The notes below the pieces were generated by a model. It had not been told where the DNA came from and did no database searches. It worked only from the letters and a program-made list of their open reading frames with translations. DNA of 64,000 nucleotides from Suillus spraguei (lineage: Eukaryota > Basidiomycota > Agaricomycetes > Boletales > Suillaceae), in assembly GCA_016800925.1 (NCBI GenBank), contig JABCPU010000201.1, positions 57,746-121,745 on the forward strand, given 5' to 3'. Positions 34,938 through 46,532 of this stretch are shown piece after piece. Made by a program: the position numbers and the translations under genes. Position 1 is the stretch's first letter; every line of letters begins with the position of its first letter.

Positions 34938-35410
34938 TGTTACGAACTGGGGTGGCGTCACCAGCGACAGTGAAAAGACACTGACAGTCTGCTGGGAAGT
35001 TCTACAATGTCCAGAAGAGGACAAGGTAAAAGTACGAGGAACGTGTTCCAAGTACTATCAAGGGTTTGGCCTCAAAGACAAGTCTAAGAGGTTCTACGAG
35101 AATAGAGACTAAGACTAAGGAGTGCTTAGACTTAGAGACGATTTCAAGACAACTTAGGTTGGAGACCTAAGCGAAGGATGTTCCAGGTAAAACCCAGTAA
35201 GATTAAAGTAAAGTATACAAGTGTAATACAATGTGCTTAAATAGACCAATATGTGCGCACGGACCAAGAGAGACGTGAAAATGTAAGTGTGTATCCAAAC
35301 AAGGAAGGCAACTATAATACAGATGCGTTGAGCATGTGAGTCGAGTCATGTTATGTAATATACTAAGTAAAGGAAGCAGAAAATGAATAGAGGCACATAC
35401 GACTGTAACA
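34938..35410 (-). mobile_element. 3' LTR of copy A
   Basis: 473 bp, TGTTACGAACTGG to GACTGTAACA on the plus strand. The adjacent plus-strand TTACCCCCGTTTTAC (35411 on) is the complement of a polypurine tract, confirming this is the 3' LTR of a minus-strand element. Confidence 0.92.
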
Positions 35411-35669
35411 TTACCCCCGTTTTACAAGTAAAGTCACTGACTTTACTCGTCCTGATTAGCATAGTAGATAGGATCGTCGCTATACTCGTAATCCTCATCA
35501 AGGAATGACCCACTCCTCATGTATGCAGCTTCTTCAGCACCAGCACGTCGTTTAGAATCTGCCTTTTTTCTGCTCGAGTTCATTCATCACTAAGCTGTCG
35601 TTCCCAAGAACGAAGTGCATCGTAGAACCTGTCATCTTTCCAAGTTATCGTGAAGGGGGGAGTCCCGAC

Positions 35670-36912
35670 TCATTGAGGACAATAGATAGAGAAATGGGTA
35701 GGAGTGTGTCGCAGGCAACTTTGGCATTGGTAATCAGGACAATTCTTTTGCCGATGTCCGATGATACCACAGAATCGACACTTCATATTCTCATCAGTGT
35801 TAGAGGTGGACATGCGTAAAGGTGATGGTGAAATAACGGGTTTGGGGCTAGTGGATCTGGTGCGTTTCTTTCCCTTCCGCTGCGCCATACGACTTAAGGC
35901 GATGGTATTGTCTTGTCTAAGCTGCGCCTGTTGTTTAGCAGTAAGGGTGTATGCCGACATTGGGAGATCAGGAGTAGTTGCTTGTTCAGCAACCGCGAGG
36001 AGTTCATTAGAGGAGGAAGGGGATGTTATGCCAAAGTCTTTTACTAAGACTGGCGAGACAGGGTCCTGTGGACCAAATGATGACGGAATGGACATGGGAG
36101 GATGAATATGGAGGTTGCAGAGTTGAGGGCCAAGTGCCACCAACTCAACGACAGGGACTCCTAATATTTTCATGGCCTCACACTGTTCTTCTGTGCATGG
36201 TTCGTATAACCATGTGGGGTGATCATGGGTGACTGACAGAGGGCGATGAAGTTGGCCGTTCAATAGGAGATGGAGATTGTGGGGAAGCGAGGTCCGCTTG
36301 GGTTTGCTGTAAATTGGTAATGGCTTCTTTGACTAGATTTCCAGCTGCTCTTGTTTCAACAACTGATTGTTGGATGGTTTCGATGACTGCATTGGTAAGC
36401 TGTCCAATTTCTTGAACTGCAGTGTATAAGCCAGCAAAGGCATCAATGTTAGAATAAACGCGCGAAGAAGAGGGTGGAGGGATTGGAAGTGGGTTCATAT
36501 CTCTTTCCGGAGCAGGAGGTCGAGCAACACCTGCTCGACGTTCGGCCACGGTGTGAATAGCTTCCTCAACATCGCTTTTAAAAGAACGGGGAAGCAACAG
36601 CATAGCGTAAGAACGAATGCGTTTCTGTAGATGTAGGATGCGCTGGCGATACATGATTTCTGTGGTTTCATTGATGGTAGTTTCGATGAGAGTGGCGGTG
36701 CAGATGATGTTGACAAGAAGTAAGGCAGGGAAGGCGCCTCTTTCTGTGAGGATCCTTTCAATTTCAAGAGCATGTCCTTCACATAGAAGGGCAGCTTCAA
36801 TGTAGGATGTGTTGTCGATTTCAGTGGCAAGGGTTCCGTAGTTTTCTGCATCAGAGTTGGAGTCATTGTTGACAATAGCGACGGGGGTGATGTATGCAGT
36901 GGGAAAAGACAT
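35670..36912 (-). pseudogene. ORF3 of copy A: downstream accessory protein with zinc modules
   Basis: A separate ORF that starts 57 nt after the pol stop (stop at 36969-36971, ATG ending 36912) and runs toward the 3' LTR. Order: MSFPTAYITPV, helical segments (AALLCEGHALEIERILTERG, QRILHLQKRIRSYAMLLLPR), a Pro-rich linker, a likely coiled coil (GLYTAVQEIGQLTNAVIETI), the basic KGKKRTRSTSPKP, and a cysteine region CRFCGIIGHRQKNCPDYQC. The last is a CCHC knuckle followed by C-x2-C-x5-P-T-H and IYCP. There are no transmembrane segments, so it is not an envelope gene. A frameshift near 36240 joins the two halves. Its role is unknown; RNA or DNA binding is inferred from the knuckle. Confidence 0.75.
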
Positions 36913-36968
36913 TTCGAACGGTGTTAGTTGATCAAGTGCTTTGTGCGATTTGATTGACTGAAGAATAA

Positions 36969-38567
36969 TCAGAGGGAGTGTTGCTTCTTATAAGCATTCA
37001 GTATTCGAGCGGAGTGTCTCAAGTTCTTTTCTGGGAACCACTCGTTATCTCCTGAAGAATATCCTTTCCAGGAAACAAGATAGTGTCAGCAAATGCTGGT
37101 TCCTTTGTGAGACAAAATTGCTTCTACTTTGTATTCTTCTTCTTCTTCGATGATGTTGGGTGGTGGTTCAGGGAAGTTCGGGCTGTGTACGTCTGTTTTG
37201 CTATAGGACGATAAGACAGAAGCATGGAAAGTGGGATGAATCTTCCATTGTGGAGGAAGTTTGAGCGTGAATGTGATGGGTGATAAGACATCGATGATCG
37301 GAAAAGGTCTGTATCGCTTTGGCACAAGTTTCCGGATGGGAGTTTGAGTCTAAGATTAGCAGCAGATAGCCAGACCTTATCTCCAATCTTCCATGGAATG
37401 TACTTCTCTCCTTGGGATCGTTCGGCCATTGTTTGCATTGCGATGTTATGGCAGGCGATTGCTTCTTCTCTTATCTTCTGCAGAGATCGTACTTGATCTT
37501 CTGCCGCAGGAACAGATGAGTCGGGGATTAGATGAGGGATGGCATGTGGTTCGTATCCCATCATCAGATAGAAGGGTGATGCGTTCCTTGCATCATGTTT
37601 TCGATGGTTATGGACAAATTCGGCGATTGGTAGATGTTCTACCCAATCTTCAGGGTTGTTGCGGCAATAGATGTGTAGGTATGTTTCAAATTCTTGATTA
37701 AGCCTTTCAGTTTGACCATCAGTCTGAGGGTGATAAGCCGTAGATGGGGTGATGACGTAGTCAAGAAGTCGGGCAAGCTCCTTAGAGAAGCGAGATAGGA
37801 ATTGTGGGCCTCAATCCGAGATGACTTGGTCATGGAGTCCAAATCGACGGTAAACATGTTTCAAGAATAGTTTGGCAATGCCTTCGGAAGTAACGTTTTT
37901 AGACAAGGGATAATAATTACCCCCTTTGTAAGGCCATGGTCTACCACGACCATGATACTGTCAAAGCCTCCAGAGATGGGGAGGTCAGTAATAAGGTCGA
38001 CAGAGACTTGAGAGAAAGGGCGAGTCGCAGATGAGGGGATCGGGGCAAGCGGAGGTCGAACAGGATGCGTATCCGCTTTCATTTGCTGACAAAGGGCGCA
38101 ACCCTCGATGTATTTCCAAATATAAGAGCCCATAGCGGCCACCAAGCTTCTCGTTTGACGAGTTCTTCAGTTTTGAATCTACTGGGATGTCCAGCGGTGG
38201 GATGATCATGATACTTTTTAGGATATTGGGACGATGTGCCGGTGGAATGTAGGCACGATTCCTAAAATAGAGGATGTATGTTTTCCTCAATTTTCCAATT
38301 GGAGAGTGCTGACTTCATAGGGGGAAGACACACGCCATCATGGGCATCGGATGCAGTCCGAAAGACAGGGTCGTCAAGGGGATTAGAGGAAGACAAAACC
38401 TCCTTCAGGTTGGTATCAATCAGATGAATGAATAGAGCGTCAGGGAGGAGGGTCTGGTCCTTGTTATTATCTTTGCCAGAGTTGTAGTCGGGTCGGCAGG
38501 ATAGTGCATCAGGTACTGCCAATTTAGTACCCACAATGTGATGTAGTTCAATGTCGTAAATAGACAA
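36969..38567 (-). pseudogene. Copy A pol: integrase and chromodomain
   Basis: Frames carry the zinc-binding part (KMKADTHP region with CALCQQMK at about 38050), the core [16 protein letters not shown] with the first Asp, [12 protein letters not shown], the plus-strand equivalent of SDRGPQF with the second Asp near 37830 (disrupted), a tail with KRYRPFPIIDVLSPITFTLKL, and a chromodomain beginning EEEEEYKVEAILSHKGT near 37140. It is broken by several frameshifts. Confidence 0.8.
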
Positions 38568-38569
38568 AA

Positions 38570-39910
38570 TCAGTTGCCAATGTGCTTGGCGACAGGTAAG
38601 CTTCTGGGCACTCCTAAAGTATAGAAGATTCTTGTGATCGGTGAATACCAGGACGGGTGCAGGTTTCCTTCAAGATAATGACGCCATTCATTCAGTGCCC
38701 GGATCACGGCAAGGAGTTCCCGATCAAAGATCTGGTAGTTGCATTCTGCAGGGTTCAAAGACTGTGAGAGATATGCGCAAGGGTGATAAACACCATTCTC
38801 ATCAGTCTGTAAGAGAACTCCGCCAGTTGCTACAAGCGAAGCATCGGTAGCAATAGCAAATTGTCGGGAAGGATCAGGGTTACAAAGTACCGGTTGGGAT
38901 GTGAAGCATCTTTTCAGTTCTTCGAAGGTATCCATACATTCGGTTGACCAATCAAAGACCTTATCTTTCTTTGTTAATTTGATAAGGGGTCGGGCGATGT
39001 CAGAAGAGTGGGAAATGAATGTGCAGTAGAAGTTGCAAAAACCAAGGAATGACCAGACTTCTTTTACAGATTTCGGTGTTGGCCATTTGGCGATTCCCTT
39101 GGTTTTGGTGGTATCCATAGCAACTTGTCCGGGGCAAATTATCATTCCGAGGTATTCCACTTCTTCTGCATCGAAGGTGCATTTCTCCGGTTTCAGGAAC
39201 AAATGTTCCTTTCGTATTTTCATCAAAACCTGTCTGGTTCGTTTGTGGTGTTCTGCTATTGTTGTAGAGAAAATCAAGATATCGTCCATGTAGATGACCA
39301 TCCATCCTTCATTGATTTCCTGTTGGAAGGTACAATTCATGTATGCTTGGAAAGTTGCTGGGGAATTACAGAGGCCAAAGAACATGATGTTTGGTTCGAA
39401 AAGGCTGAATTCCGTGGTAAATGCTGCTTTCCAGCGATCATCGGGATGGATGTGAATATTATTATAACTGGACGGGATATCCATTTTCGTAAAGAACTGT
39501 GCGTTGTGAAGGCGTGCGACGAGGGAAATAGGGAGTGGGAGCGGATAGGCGTTCTTGACTGTCCAATCATTAATGTAGTGATAATCTTGACAGGGACGCA
39601 ATTCTCCACTCTTCTTTCCCACAAAGAAGAAGCCACTAGCTTGGGGTGACTTCGATTCTGAGATGAAGCCTTTTGCAATTTTTTCATCGATAAACATTTT
39701 GACGGCAGCGCGTTCTTTTTCTGATAGCGGGTAAACCTTAGACGTGCGAGGAATAAAACCAGGTTTAGTATCAATTCGATGATCAATACCAGGGCGTTCA
39801 GGAGGTAGTTTGTTTAATCCATTTTTAGCAAAGACATCTGCAAAGTCATGCAAATAATCTGGGACCAATTCTTCGAAAGACTTCTTTTTCTTCTCCTTTT
39901 CGTCTGTCAT
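38570..39910 (-). pseudogene. Copy A pol: reverse transcriptase and RNase H, long open frame
   Basis: A 446-codon frame with LPPERPGIDHRIDTKPGFIP, GELRPCQDYHYINDWTVKNA, FTKMDI, FGLCNSPATFQ, the RT catalytic IYMDDILIFS, LFLKPEKCTFDAEEVEYLGM and GFCNFY. The RNase H start follows: FAIATDASLVATGGVLLQ (Asp), FDRELLAVIRALNEW (Glu). A frameshift after YLEGN removes the last RNase H Asp (TDHKN). The Asp pair and the Glu are intact, unlike the deleted RT of copy D. Confidence 0.85.
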
Positions 39911-41081
39911 GAATTCCTGAGCTTTATTACTGTATTTCGGAGGGGAAGGGAGATTGTGGAGTAGTTGGGGAGCTGTTCGAGTCGGGAAGTTCCATCGTGT
40001 GTGAGGGGTGTGTCCATGGATACTTCTTCAACAATTCTCATACTAACTTTGTCCATGTCATATTCCACAAGGAATTCTCCATCTCCTAGTTTGTAAGAGG
40101 AAATTTCATGGACTTCTGGCGCATGCCAGACATCTTGCATCATGTTGAATTGGTCATCATCCTCTGTTGGGATCAACGAGGGCACAGGGTCTTCTTCATT
40201 GGGAATTTCTTCAATTGAAGCTGAAGGAGTATTTTGAAGAGTTTTCGGAGGAACATAGAATTTGGATAGTTTCGGTATGTTTGTATCTCGTCCAGGGATT
40301 TCTTCTTTAGCTTTTCTCTTCCCATACTTCTGTTCTTCTATTGGCTGTTGCTCAATAGGTTCTTGTCCGGTTCGATACTCGGGTTCGGATTCGTTCTTGC
40401 GTTTTTCTGCGCGGGAATCAGTGATACTGCTCGTGGCAGTTGTACACGGGGAGTGGGGTCTGTAGTATGCGGCATTCATACTTCCGGTTCGGGATCTTTA
40501 GGAATAGGAGGGATGACAAGGGGTCTCGGAAGTTGGGAGTGTTGCCATTTCTTAGGATGGCAATGGAAGGCTGGGGGTAATCCGTTCTTCTTCCGATCCA
40601 TATCCATGTCGATTTCAATGTCATCTGATTTCATTGTTCAAGGGAGGGTTAGTGTTTCAGCAGCCCAATCTATACTTGGGTTCATTGCACGTAACCATGG
40701 AATCCCCAGAAGGATTTGATCTCTTCTTCCCAGTTTAGTGATATTGAATTTTCCATACATGGTTCATTCATCAATTTTGACCACTAGGAGACAGTAGTGC
40801 GTGATCGGTCCTCCTTTGATAAGAGTTCCATCCGCCGTAGTAACTCGAAATGGTGTTTTGAGTTTTCGTCGTGTGATTTGATGGAGTTTCACAAACACTT
40901 CGGAAATGAACATTCCTGCCGCGCCCAAATCAATAACAGCGGTGGTGTCGACAGATTTCAAGCGAGTACGCGAATGAAGGGTGATAGGGACACGAAGTTC
41001 TTTTCTTTCACCTACAGCGTGTACAAGTCTTAGTAATACATTGGGAGAAACATACGTCGAGTCTTTGTTTCTCCAATTCAA
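39907..41081 (-). pseudogene. Copy A protease and linker
   Basis: The retropepsin region (41081-40764) reads VLLRLVHAVGERKELRVPIT and AVIDLGAAGMFISEVF; the active-site D-S-G of copy C (AVIDSGTAGTFI) is D-L-G here, so the enzyme should be inactive. A long acidic linker follows (40479-39907) toward RT. Copy B carries the same S-to-L change. Confidence 0.8.
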
Positions 41082-41099
41082 AAATCCTCTACAATCCGC

Positions 41100-41903
41100 C
41101 TCACGGTTTCTTCATCTTCTTCATCTTTGACTTCGGCTTGTCGGAGTGGGGTCTTCTTCTTCCTTTCAGGACAGTTATGAATACGATGTCCAGTCTTCTT
41201 ACATCCGAAGCATTGTCCTTTCTTCATGCATTTGGATCTTTCCATGTCAGAGATTCAATCTATGACCATTGCATTGGAGTCATGATTAGGTGTGTAATGC
41301 ATGTTTCCATAGTTCTTCTTTTTCTGCTGCAGAGCATGACATGCTCGTAATGCTTGAAGATGATGGTGGGAGTTGTCGATGGAAACACATTGCAATACAA
41401 CTTCTTGGAATACTTCTGAGACATCTCCTGGTGCGAAAAGCTTGGTAAGGATACCCAGATTGAGGCCATCTTGGAAGAATTGAATCTTGGTTGCGTCATT
41501 GGTGATGTGGGCCTTGGCTGCAAGTGCCTCAAAGTCGGCAATGTATGTATGGAGATCACCGCTTCCTTGTTTGAGGTCCCTGAGTTTTGTTAGTGCGGTT
41601 CCTTTGGTATCCACTGGCTCGAAGGCGTCCTTGAAACTTTTCATAAAATCCTGCAATGTTCCGTAACCCACTTTTTGTCCAGAGGTATTGGTTGACTGAG
41701 CATGAGCAAGGAATTGCTCTTTCCAAGATTTGGTGTTTTTCTCGGTCATGAAGGATGTAATGAAAATGATCTTCTGCTTATTGGTGGTGTAAAGCTTTTC
41801 ATTGATGTCGAAGCATAGATTGCATGATTGGATGAATTCTCGAGAGTTATCGCAATCTCCGTCAAAACCGGTTGGAAGACCAATTTTGTATTCAAATTCG
41901 TCT
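41100..41903 (-). pseudogene. Copy A gag (capsid and CCHC knuckle), start codon deleted
   Basis: The capsid region contains EKNTKSWKEQFLAHAQST, GTALTKLRDLKQGSGDLHTY, ADFEALAAKAHITNDATKI and FQDGLNLGILTKLFAPGDV, then the knuckle CFGCKKTGHRIHNC (about 41175-41225). The 5' end enters at EFEYKIGLPTGFDGD with no ATG. Compared with copy C about 25 bp including the ATG is missing, and copy B has the identical deletion. Confidence 0.85.
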
Positions 41904-42016
41904 GGTGAGTTATACTTTCTCGGTGCCTACACGCGCTGTCTTGCTGTCCGTTAGGGCTTTATCAGGGTTCAGGGTCGAAGACTGGGTAGTCGACGATCAG
42001 GTGGACTTTAATCTTT

Positions 42017-42365
42017 TGTTACGAACTGGGGTGGCATTTCCAGCGACAGTGAAAAGACACAGATGGTCTGCTGGGAAGTTCTTCAATGTCCAGAAGAGGA
42101 CCAGGTGAAAGTACAAGGAACGTGTTCCGAGTACTATCAAGGGTTCGACCTCAAAGACGAGTCTAAGAGGTTCTGCGAGAATAGAGACTAAGGCTAAGGA
42201 GTGCTTAGACTTAGAGACGATTCAAGACAACTTAGGTTGGAGACCTAAGCAAAGGATATTCCAGGTAAAACCCAGTAAGATTAAAGTGAAGTATACAAGT
42301 GTAATACAATGTGCTTAAATAGGTCAATATGTGCGCACAGACCAAGAGAGATGTGAGAATGTAAG
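42017..42365 (-). mobile_element. Truncated LTR-b, originally the 5' LTR of copy B
   Basis: 349 bp of LTR-b from the 3' end inward, cut at 42365 where LTR-c sequence begins. The first 120 or so bases of the LTR are lost. The self-priming complement ACTTTAATCTT is at 42005-42015. The flanks show that before the inversion this LTR belonged to B. Confidence 0.75.
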
Positions 42366-43164
42366 TTAACTATTAGAGAGGACTAGGTCCAGATATGGTG
42401 TAGAGGTAGTATAGACTACTCCGGACAAGGTCCAAAATAGAAACAGACAGGATAAGACTACCACAGGTAGAGTCAGAGGTGAATCGGATGAGAGACAAGA
42501 AACGGACGAAGTCCAAAAAGGATATAGGACAAAGGATCAAGGCTCCTGCCTAGGGAATGATCCCATAGGTCTGAGTTGGAAGCTTACAAGGGCCAGCGCC
42601 CAAGTGCAAGAATGCAAACGGATTTATATAGACATGGTAACAAGATACAGAAGTCAAAGGAATATACAGAAGTAGGAAAGCAATGATCAGACTGAGGTCT
42701 GCAGGAGTTGTACTACAAGTTTATATACTGTAGGTAGCATGCTGGAAGGCAAGTAAGGATAGTCCGAGGCTATGTCTGAGGCATTGCGGAACACAAGGCT
42801 ATGAACTTGGAAATAAGACTTGTATGACATATCTTATCAAGACGGAAGTTGAGATAACCAAAAGCCAGAGGTGCAGAGATAACTGAAAGCCGGACACAGG
42901 TATTTGACCTAAAAGGAGTAACGCGCAGGTGTGCGGGAATAGTTTCAGATATGAGCATGGATTGGATATGGACACAGATTGGATATGGACATGGATTGGA
43001 TGGGTGGACTGAGTCGGATATGGATATGGATTAGTTATGGATGGATATGGATTGGAGTGGATGGATGGATCGGACATGTGAGCTGGATTGGATGGGTGGA
43101 CTAGGATGTATGGATTGGGTGTCCGGATGTCCATGGATCGGACCTGAATGTATGGTATATGACA
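42366..43164 (-). mobile_element. Fragment of LTR-c, 5' half
   Basis: Reverse complement of the first 790 bp of the intact LTR-c at 58757-60227, ending GTATATGACA at 43164. The copy has lost many CpG sites relative to the intact one (for example CCGG to CTGG/CCAG), so it is older. The other half was removed by the deletion that made the junction at 42365/42366. Confidence 0.85.
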
Positions 43165-43411
43165 GTGGATCAGTAAGCACGAGTCGGAAATGAAACACAG
43201 GTAACGGATCAGTGACACAGGACGGAAATATACACAGCCGGAATACTGGAAACAGGAGGAATGACGAAAGGAGATAGACACAGATATCCACAAGGGAGTT
43301 AGAGTGTGAGAAGTGGGCACTTTTGGATGGGTGATCCGGACAGGATCTGTGGACCAGACGGAAGTAGGATTGATCAGATCAGATCTGAGATCAGAAGTAT
43401 GGTATATGACA
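43165..43411 (-). mobile_element. Fragment of LTR-d, first 247 bp
   Basis: Matches the reverse complement of the start of LTR-d (56829 copy), ending GTATATGACA at 43411, followed by ACGAG. The rest of the same LTR is at 62111-62568 in the opposite orientation, bounded by CTCAT (complement ATGAG), a one-base variant of the same target duplication. Confidence 0.82.
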
Positions 43412-43510
43412 ACGAGGTAGAAAAGTCGGAGACCATGTACTTAAGGACTGGCAAGAAGTCTTATCCCTGTACAGTTGTGTTGTCAATGTATACATGTTCT
43501 ATATAAGACC
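43412..43510 (+). mobile_element. Fragment of LTR-e, 3' part
   Basis: Matches 28542-28635 of the complete LTR-e (GTAGAAAAGTCGGAGACC to CTATATAAGACC). It is the continuation of the LTR-e piece at 62569-63487, which is now inverted relative to it. Confidence 0.8.
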
Positions 43511-44525
43511 TTTGATCTCGTCGGCCAAGTTTGGTGATATTGAACTTGCCAAGCATGGTGCATTCATTGATTTTGACCATTAATAGGCAATAATGCGTGA
43601 TTGGTCCTCCTTTAATGTACATCCCATCAGCAGTTGTGACTTTGAAAGATTTCTCAAGCTTTCATTGTGTGATTTTGTGGAGTTTCATGTACTCCTCAGA
43701 AATGAAGGTTCCTGCAGCTCCGGAATTGATGACAGTGGTGGTTTTGATGGATTCTAGGTGAGCATGTGAGCGAATGGTAATGGGAACATAAAGTTCCTTT
43801 CTTTGTCCAACAGCACATACAAGCCTTAGTAATATATTGGGAGAAACATACATTGATTTCCTGTTTCCCCATTCTAAAAATCTTCAATCATATGGTGCAC
43901 CATTTCATCTTCTTCTTCTTCATTGGGAATTTCTTTGATTTTGGTTTGTCGGACCAAAGTGTTCTTTTTTCTTTCAGGGCAATGGCCAAAGCGATGCCCA
44001 AACTTTCAGCATCCAAAGCATAATCCTCCTTTCTTCATACATTCGGAGTGTTCTGCATCAGAGATACGATCTACAACCATTGCATTAGGGTTGCAGCCAG
44101 GGTTGTAACAGGAGTTTTTGTAATTCTTCTTCTTTTGTTGTGGAGCATGACATGTCCTGAGCACCATGAGGCATTGGTGGGAGTTGTCGATATTAATGCA
44201 TTGTGATACCACGTTGTGATAGATGTCAGGAACATCTCCTGGTGCAAACAGTTTGGTGAGGATGCCTATATTAAGGCCATCCTGGAAGAATTGGATCTTT
44301 ATGTTGTCATCTGTTACCTTTGCTTTAGTGGCGAGTGTCTCGAAGTTGGTGATGTAAGTTTGCAAATCACCACTTCCTTGCTTGAGGTCTCTGAGTTTCG
44401 TCATTGCGGTACCCATTGAATCTACTGGTTCAAATGCTTCACTGAAGCTCTTCATAAAGTCTTTCATCATTCCATAGCCAACCTTCTGTCTGGCTGAGTC
44501 GGTGGATTGAGCATGGGAGAGGAAC
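43511..44525 (-). pseudogene. Chromovirus H gag (C-terminal part), knuckle and protease
   Basis: From the junction at 44525 the frame reads LSHAQSTDSARQKVGYGMMK, DFMKSFSEAFEPVDSMGTAM, DGLNIGILTKLFAPGDVPDI and CMKKGGLCFGC. Then comes a protease piece (43853-43662) with YVSPNILLRLVCAVGQRKEL and TTTVINSGAAGTFISEEY; here Asp of D-S-G is Asn. It is clearly diverged from the A-D gags. It completes the piece at 34724-34937. Confidence 0.82.
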
Positions 44526-44996
44526 TGTTACAGTCGTATGCGCCTCTATTCATTTTCTGCTTCCTATACTTAGTATATTATGTAACATGACTCGACTCAC
44601 ATGCTCAACGCATCTGTACTATAGTTGCCTTCCTTCTTTGGATACGCACTTACATTCTCACATCTCTCTTGGTCTGTGCGCACATATTGACCTATTTAAG
44701 CACATTGTATTACACTTGTATACTTCACTTTAATCTTACTGGGTTTTACCTGGAATATCCTTTCTTAGGTCTCCAACCTAAGTTGTCTTGAATCGTCTCT
44801 AAGTCTAAGCACTCCTTAGCCTTAGTCTCTATTCTCGCAGAACCTCTTAGACTCGTCTTTGAGGTCGAACCCTTGATAGTACTCGGAACACGTTCCTTGT
44901 ACTTTCACCTGGTCCTCTTCTGGACATTGAAGAACTTCCCAGCAGACCATCTGTGTCTTTTCACTGTCGCTGGAAATGCCACCCCAGTTCGTAACA
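44526..44996 (+). mobile_element. Chimeric LTR-b at the 5' end of copy B
   Basis: 471 bp, TGTTACAGTCGTATG to CCAGTTCGTAACA. Its first 120 bp match the 3' LTR of copy A (TTCTGCTTCCTATACTTAG against CTTTACTTAG). The rest matches the LTR of copy B (CTTCACTTTAATC, GAATATCC, CACAGATGG on the complement). The switch falls where the B-derived LTR at 42017-42365 ends. Confidence 0.82.
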
Positions 44997-45008
44997 AAAG
45001 ATTAAAGT
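44693..45008 (+). promoter_or_regulatory. TATA box, predicted transcript start and self-priming site of copy B
   Basis: TATTTAAG (44693-44700) lies 26 nt upstream of ACTTTAATCTT (44727-44737). The sequence two bases after the LTR, AAGATTAAAGT (44998-45008), is its exact reverse complement. No TGG-starting tRNA primer site is present. The pair is conserved in the other 5' ends: A 42005-42015; C 54454-54464 with 54713-54723; D 60269-60279 with 58522-58532; H 34282-34292 with 34526-34536 (one mismatch). Confidence 0.72.
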
Positions 45009-45108
45009 CCACCTGATCGTCGACTACCCAGTCTTCGACCCTGAACCCTGATAAAGCCCTAACGGACAGCAAGACAGCGCGTGTAGGCACCGAGAAAGTA
45101 TAACTCAC

Positions 45109-45930
45109 CAGACGAATTTGAATACAAAATTGGTCTTCCAACCGGTTTTGACGGAGATTGCGATAACTCTCGAGAATTCATCCAATCATGCAATCTATGC
45201 TTCGACATCAATGAAAAGCTTTACACCACCAATAAGCAGAAGATCATTTTCATTACATCCTTCATGACCGAGAAAAACACCAAATCTTGGAAAGAGCAAT
45301 TCCTTGCTCATGCTCAGTCAACCAATACCTCTGGACAAAAAGTGGGTTACGGAACATTGCAGGATTTTATGAAAAGTTTCAAGGACGCCTTCGAGCCAGT
45401 GGATACCAAAGGAACCGCACTAACAAAACTCAGGGACCTCAAACAAGGAAGCGGTGATCTCCATACATACATTGCCGACTTTGAGGCACTTGCAGCCAAG
45501 GCCCACATCACCAATGACGCAACCAAGATTCAATTCTTCCAAGATGGCCTCAATCTGGGTATCCTTACCAAGCTTTTCGCACCAGGAGATGTCTCAGAAG
45601 TATTCCAAGAAGTTGTATTGCAATGTGTTTCCATCGACAACTCCCACCATCATCTTCAAGCATTACGAGCATGTCATGCTCTGCAGCAGAAAAAGAAGAA
45701 CTATGGAAACATGCATTACACACCTAATCTGACTCCAATGCAATGGTCATAGATTGAATCTCCGACATGGAAAGATCCAAATGCATGAAGAAAGGACAAT
45801 GCTTCGGATGTAAGAAGACTGGACATCGTATTCATAACTGTCCTGAAAGGAAGAAGAAGACCCCACTCCGACAAGCCGAAGTCAAAGATGAAGAAGATGA
45901 AGAAACCGTGAGGCGGATTGTAGAGGATTT
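45109..45930 (+). pseudogene. Copy B gag and CCHC knuckle, start codon deleted
   Basis: The same capsid sequence as copy A (EKNTKSWKEQFLAHAQST, KLRDLKQGSGDLHTY), with the same lost start codon. It differs by a one-base deletion near 45727, and the knuckle CFGCKKTGHRIHNC at about 45800-45840 is kept. It joins the protease region at 45931. Confidence 0.85.
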
Positions 45931-46248
45931 TTGAATTGGAGAAACAAAGACTCGACGTATGTTTCTCCCAATGTATTACTAAGACTTGTACACGCTGTAG
46001 GTGAAAGAAAAGAACTTTGTGTCCCTATCACCCTTCATTCGCGTACTCGCTTGAAATCTGTCGACACCACCGCTGTTATTGATTTGGGCGCGGCAGGAAT
46101 GTTCATTTCCGAAGTGTTTGTGAAACTCCATCAAATCACACGACGAAAACTCAAAACACCGTTTCGAGTTACTACGGCGGATGGAACTCTTATCAAAGGA
46201 GGACCGATCACGCACTACTGTCTCCTAGTGGTCAAAATTGATGAATGA
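45931..46248 (+). pseudogene. Copy B retropepsin-type protease
   Basis: NVLLRLVHAVGERKELCVPI and TTAVIDLGAAGMFISEVFVK, the same inactive D-L-G as copy A; copy C keeps D-S-G. The flap-like region VTTADGTLIKGGPITHYCLL follows. An in-frame stop separates it from the pol linker. Confidence 0.82.
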
Positions 46249-46532
46249 ACCATGTATGGAAAATTCAATATCACTAAACTGGGAAGAAGAGATCAAATCC
46301 TTCTGGGGATTCCATGGTTACGTGCAATGAACCCAAGTATAGATTGGGCTGCTGAAACACTAACCCTCCCTTGAACAATGAAATCAGATGACATTGAAAT
46401 CGACATGGATATGGATCGGAAGAAGAACGGATTACCCCCAGCCTTCCATTGCCATCCTAAGAAATGGCAACACTCCCAACTTCCGAGACCCCTTGTCATC
46501 CCTCCTATTCCTAAAGATCCCGAACCGGAAGT

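Larger units (their letters stand above)
34938..42016 (-). mobile_element. Ty3/chromovirus copy A (3' LTR, ORF3, pol, protease, gag)
   Basis: A nearly complete element on the minus strand: 3' LTR 34938-35410, ORF3, integrase with chromodomain, RNase H, RT, protease, gag, and an LTR-b piece at 42017-42365. The region 39490-42365 is almost identical in inverted form to 44645-47530 of copy B; outside that block the copies differ much more. Its left target duplication GTTCC matches, in reverse complement, the flank of the LTR at 44526. So the true 5' LTR of A is now on the far side of an inversion. Confidence 0.88.

Noticed and set aside
35670..36912. Possible envelope gene of the chromovirus
   Set aside because: ORF3 sits where env would be, but it has no signal peptide, no transmembrane segment and ends in zinc modules.
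41872..45141. Identical 78-codon ORFs at 41872-42108 (+) and 44905-45141 (-)
   Set aside because: They lie across the LTR and leader, antisense to the elements; their identity only reflects the A/B inverted arms.
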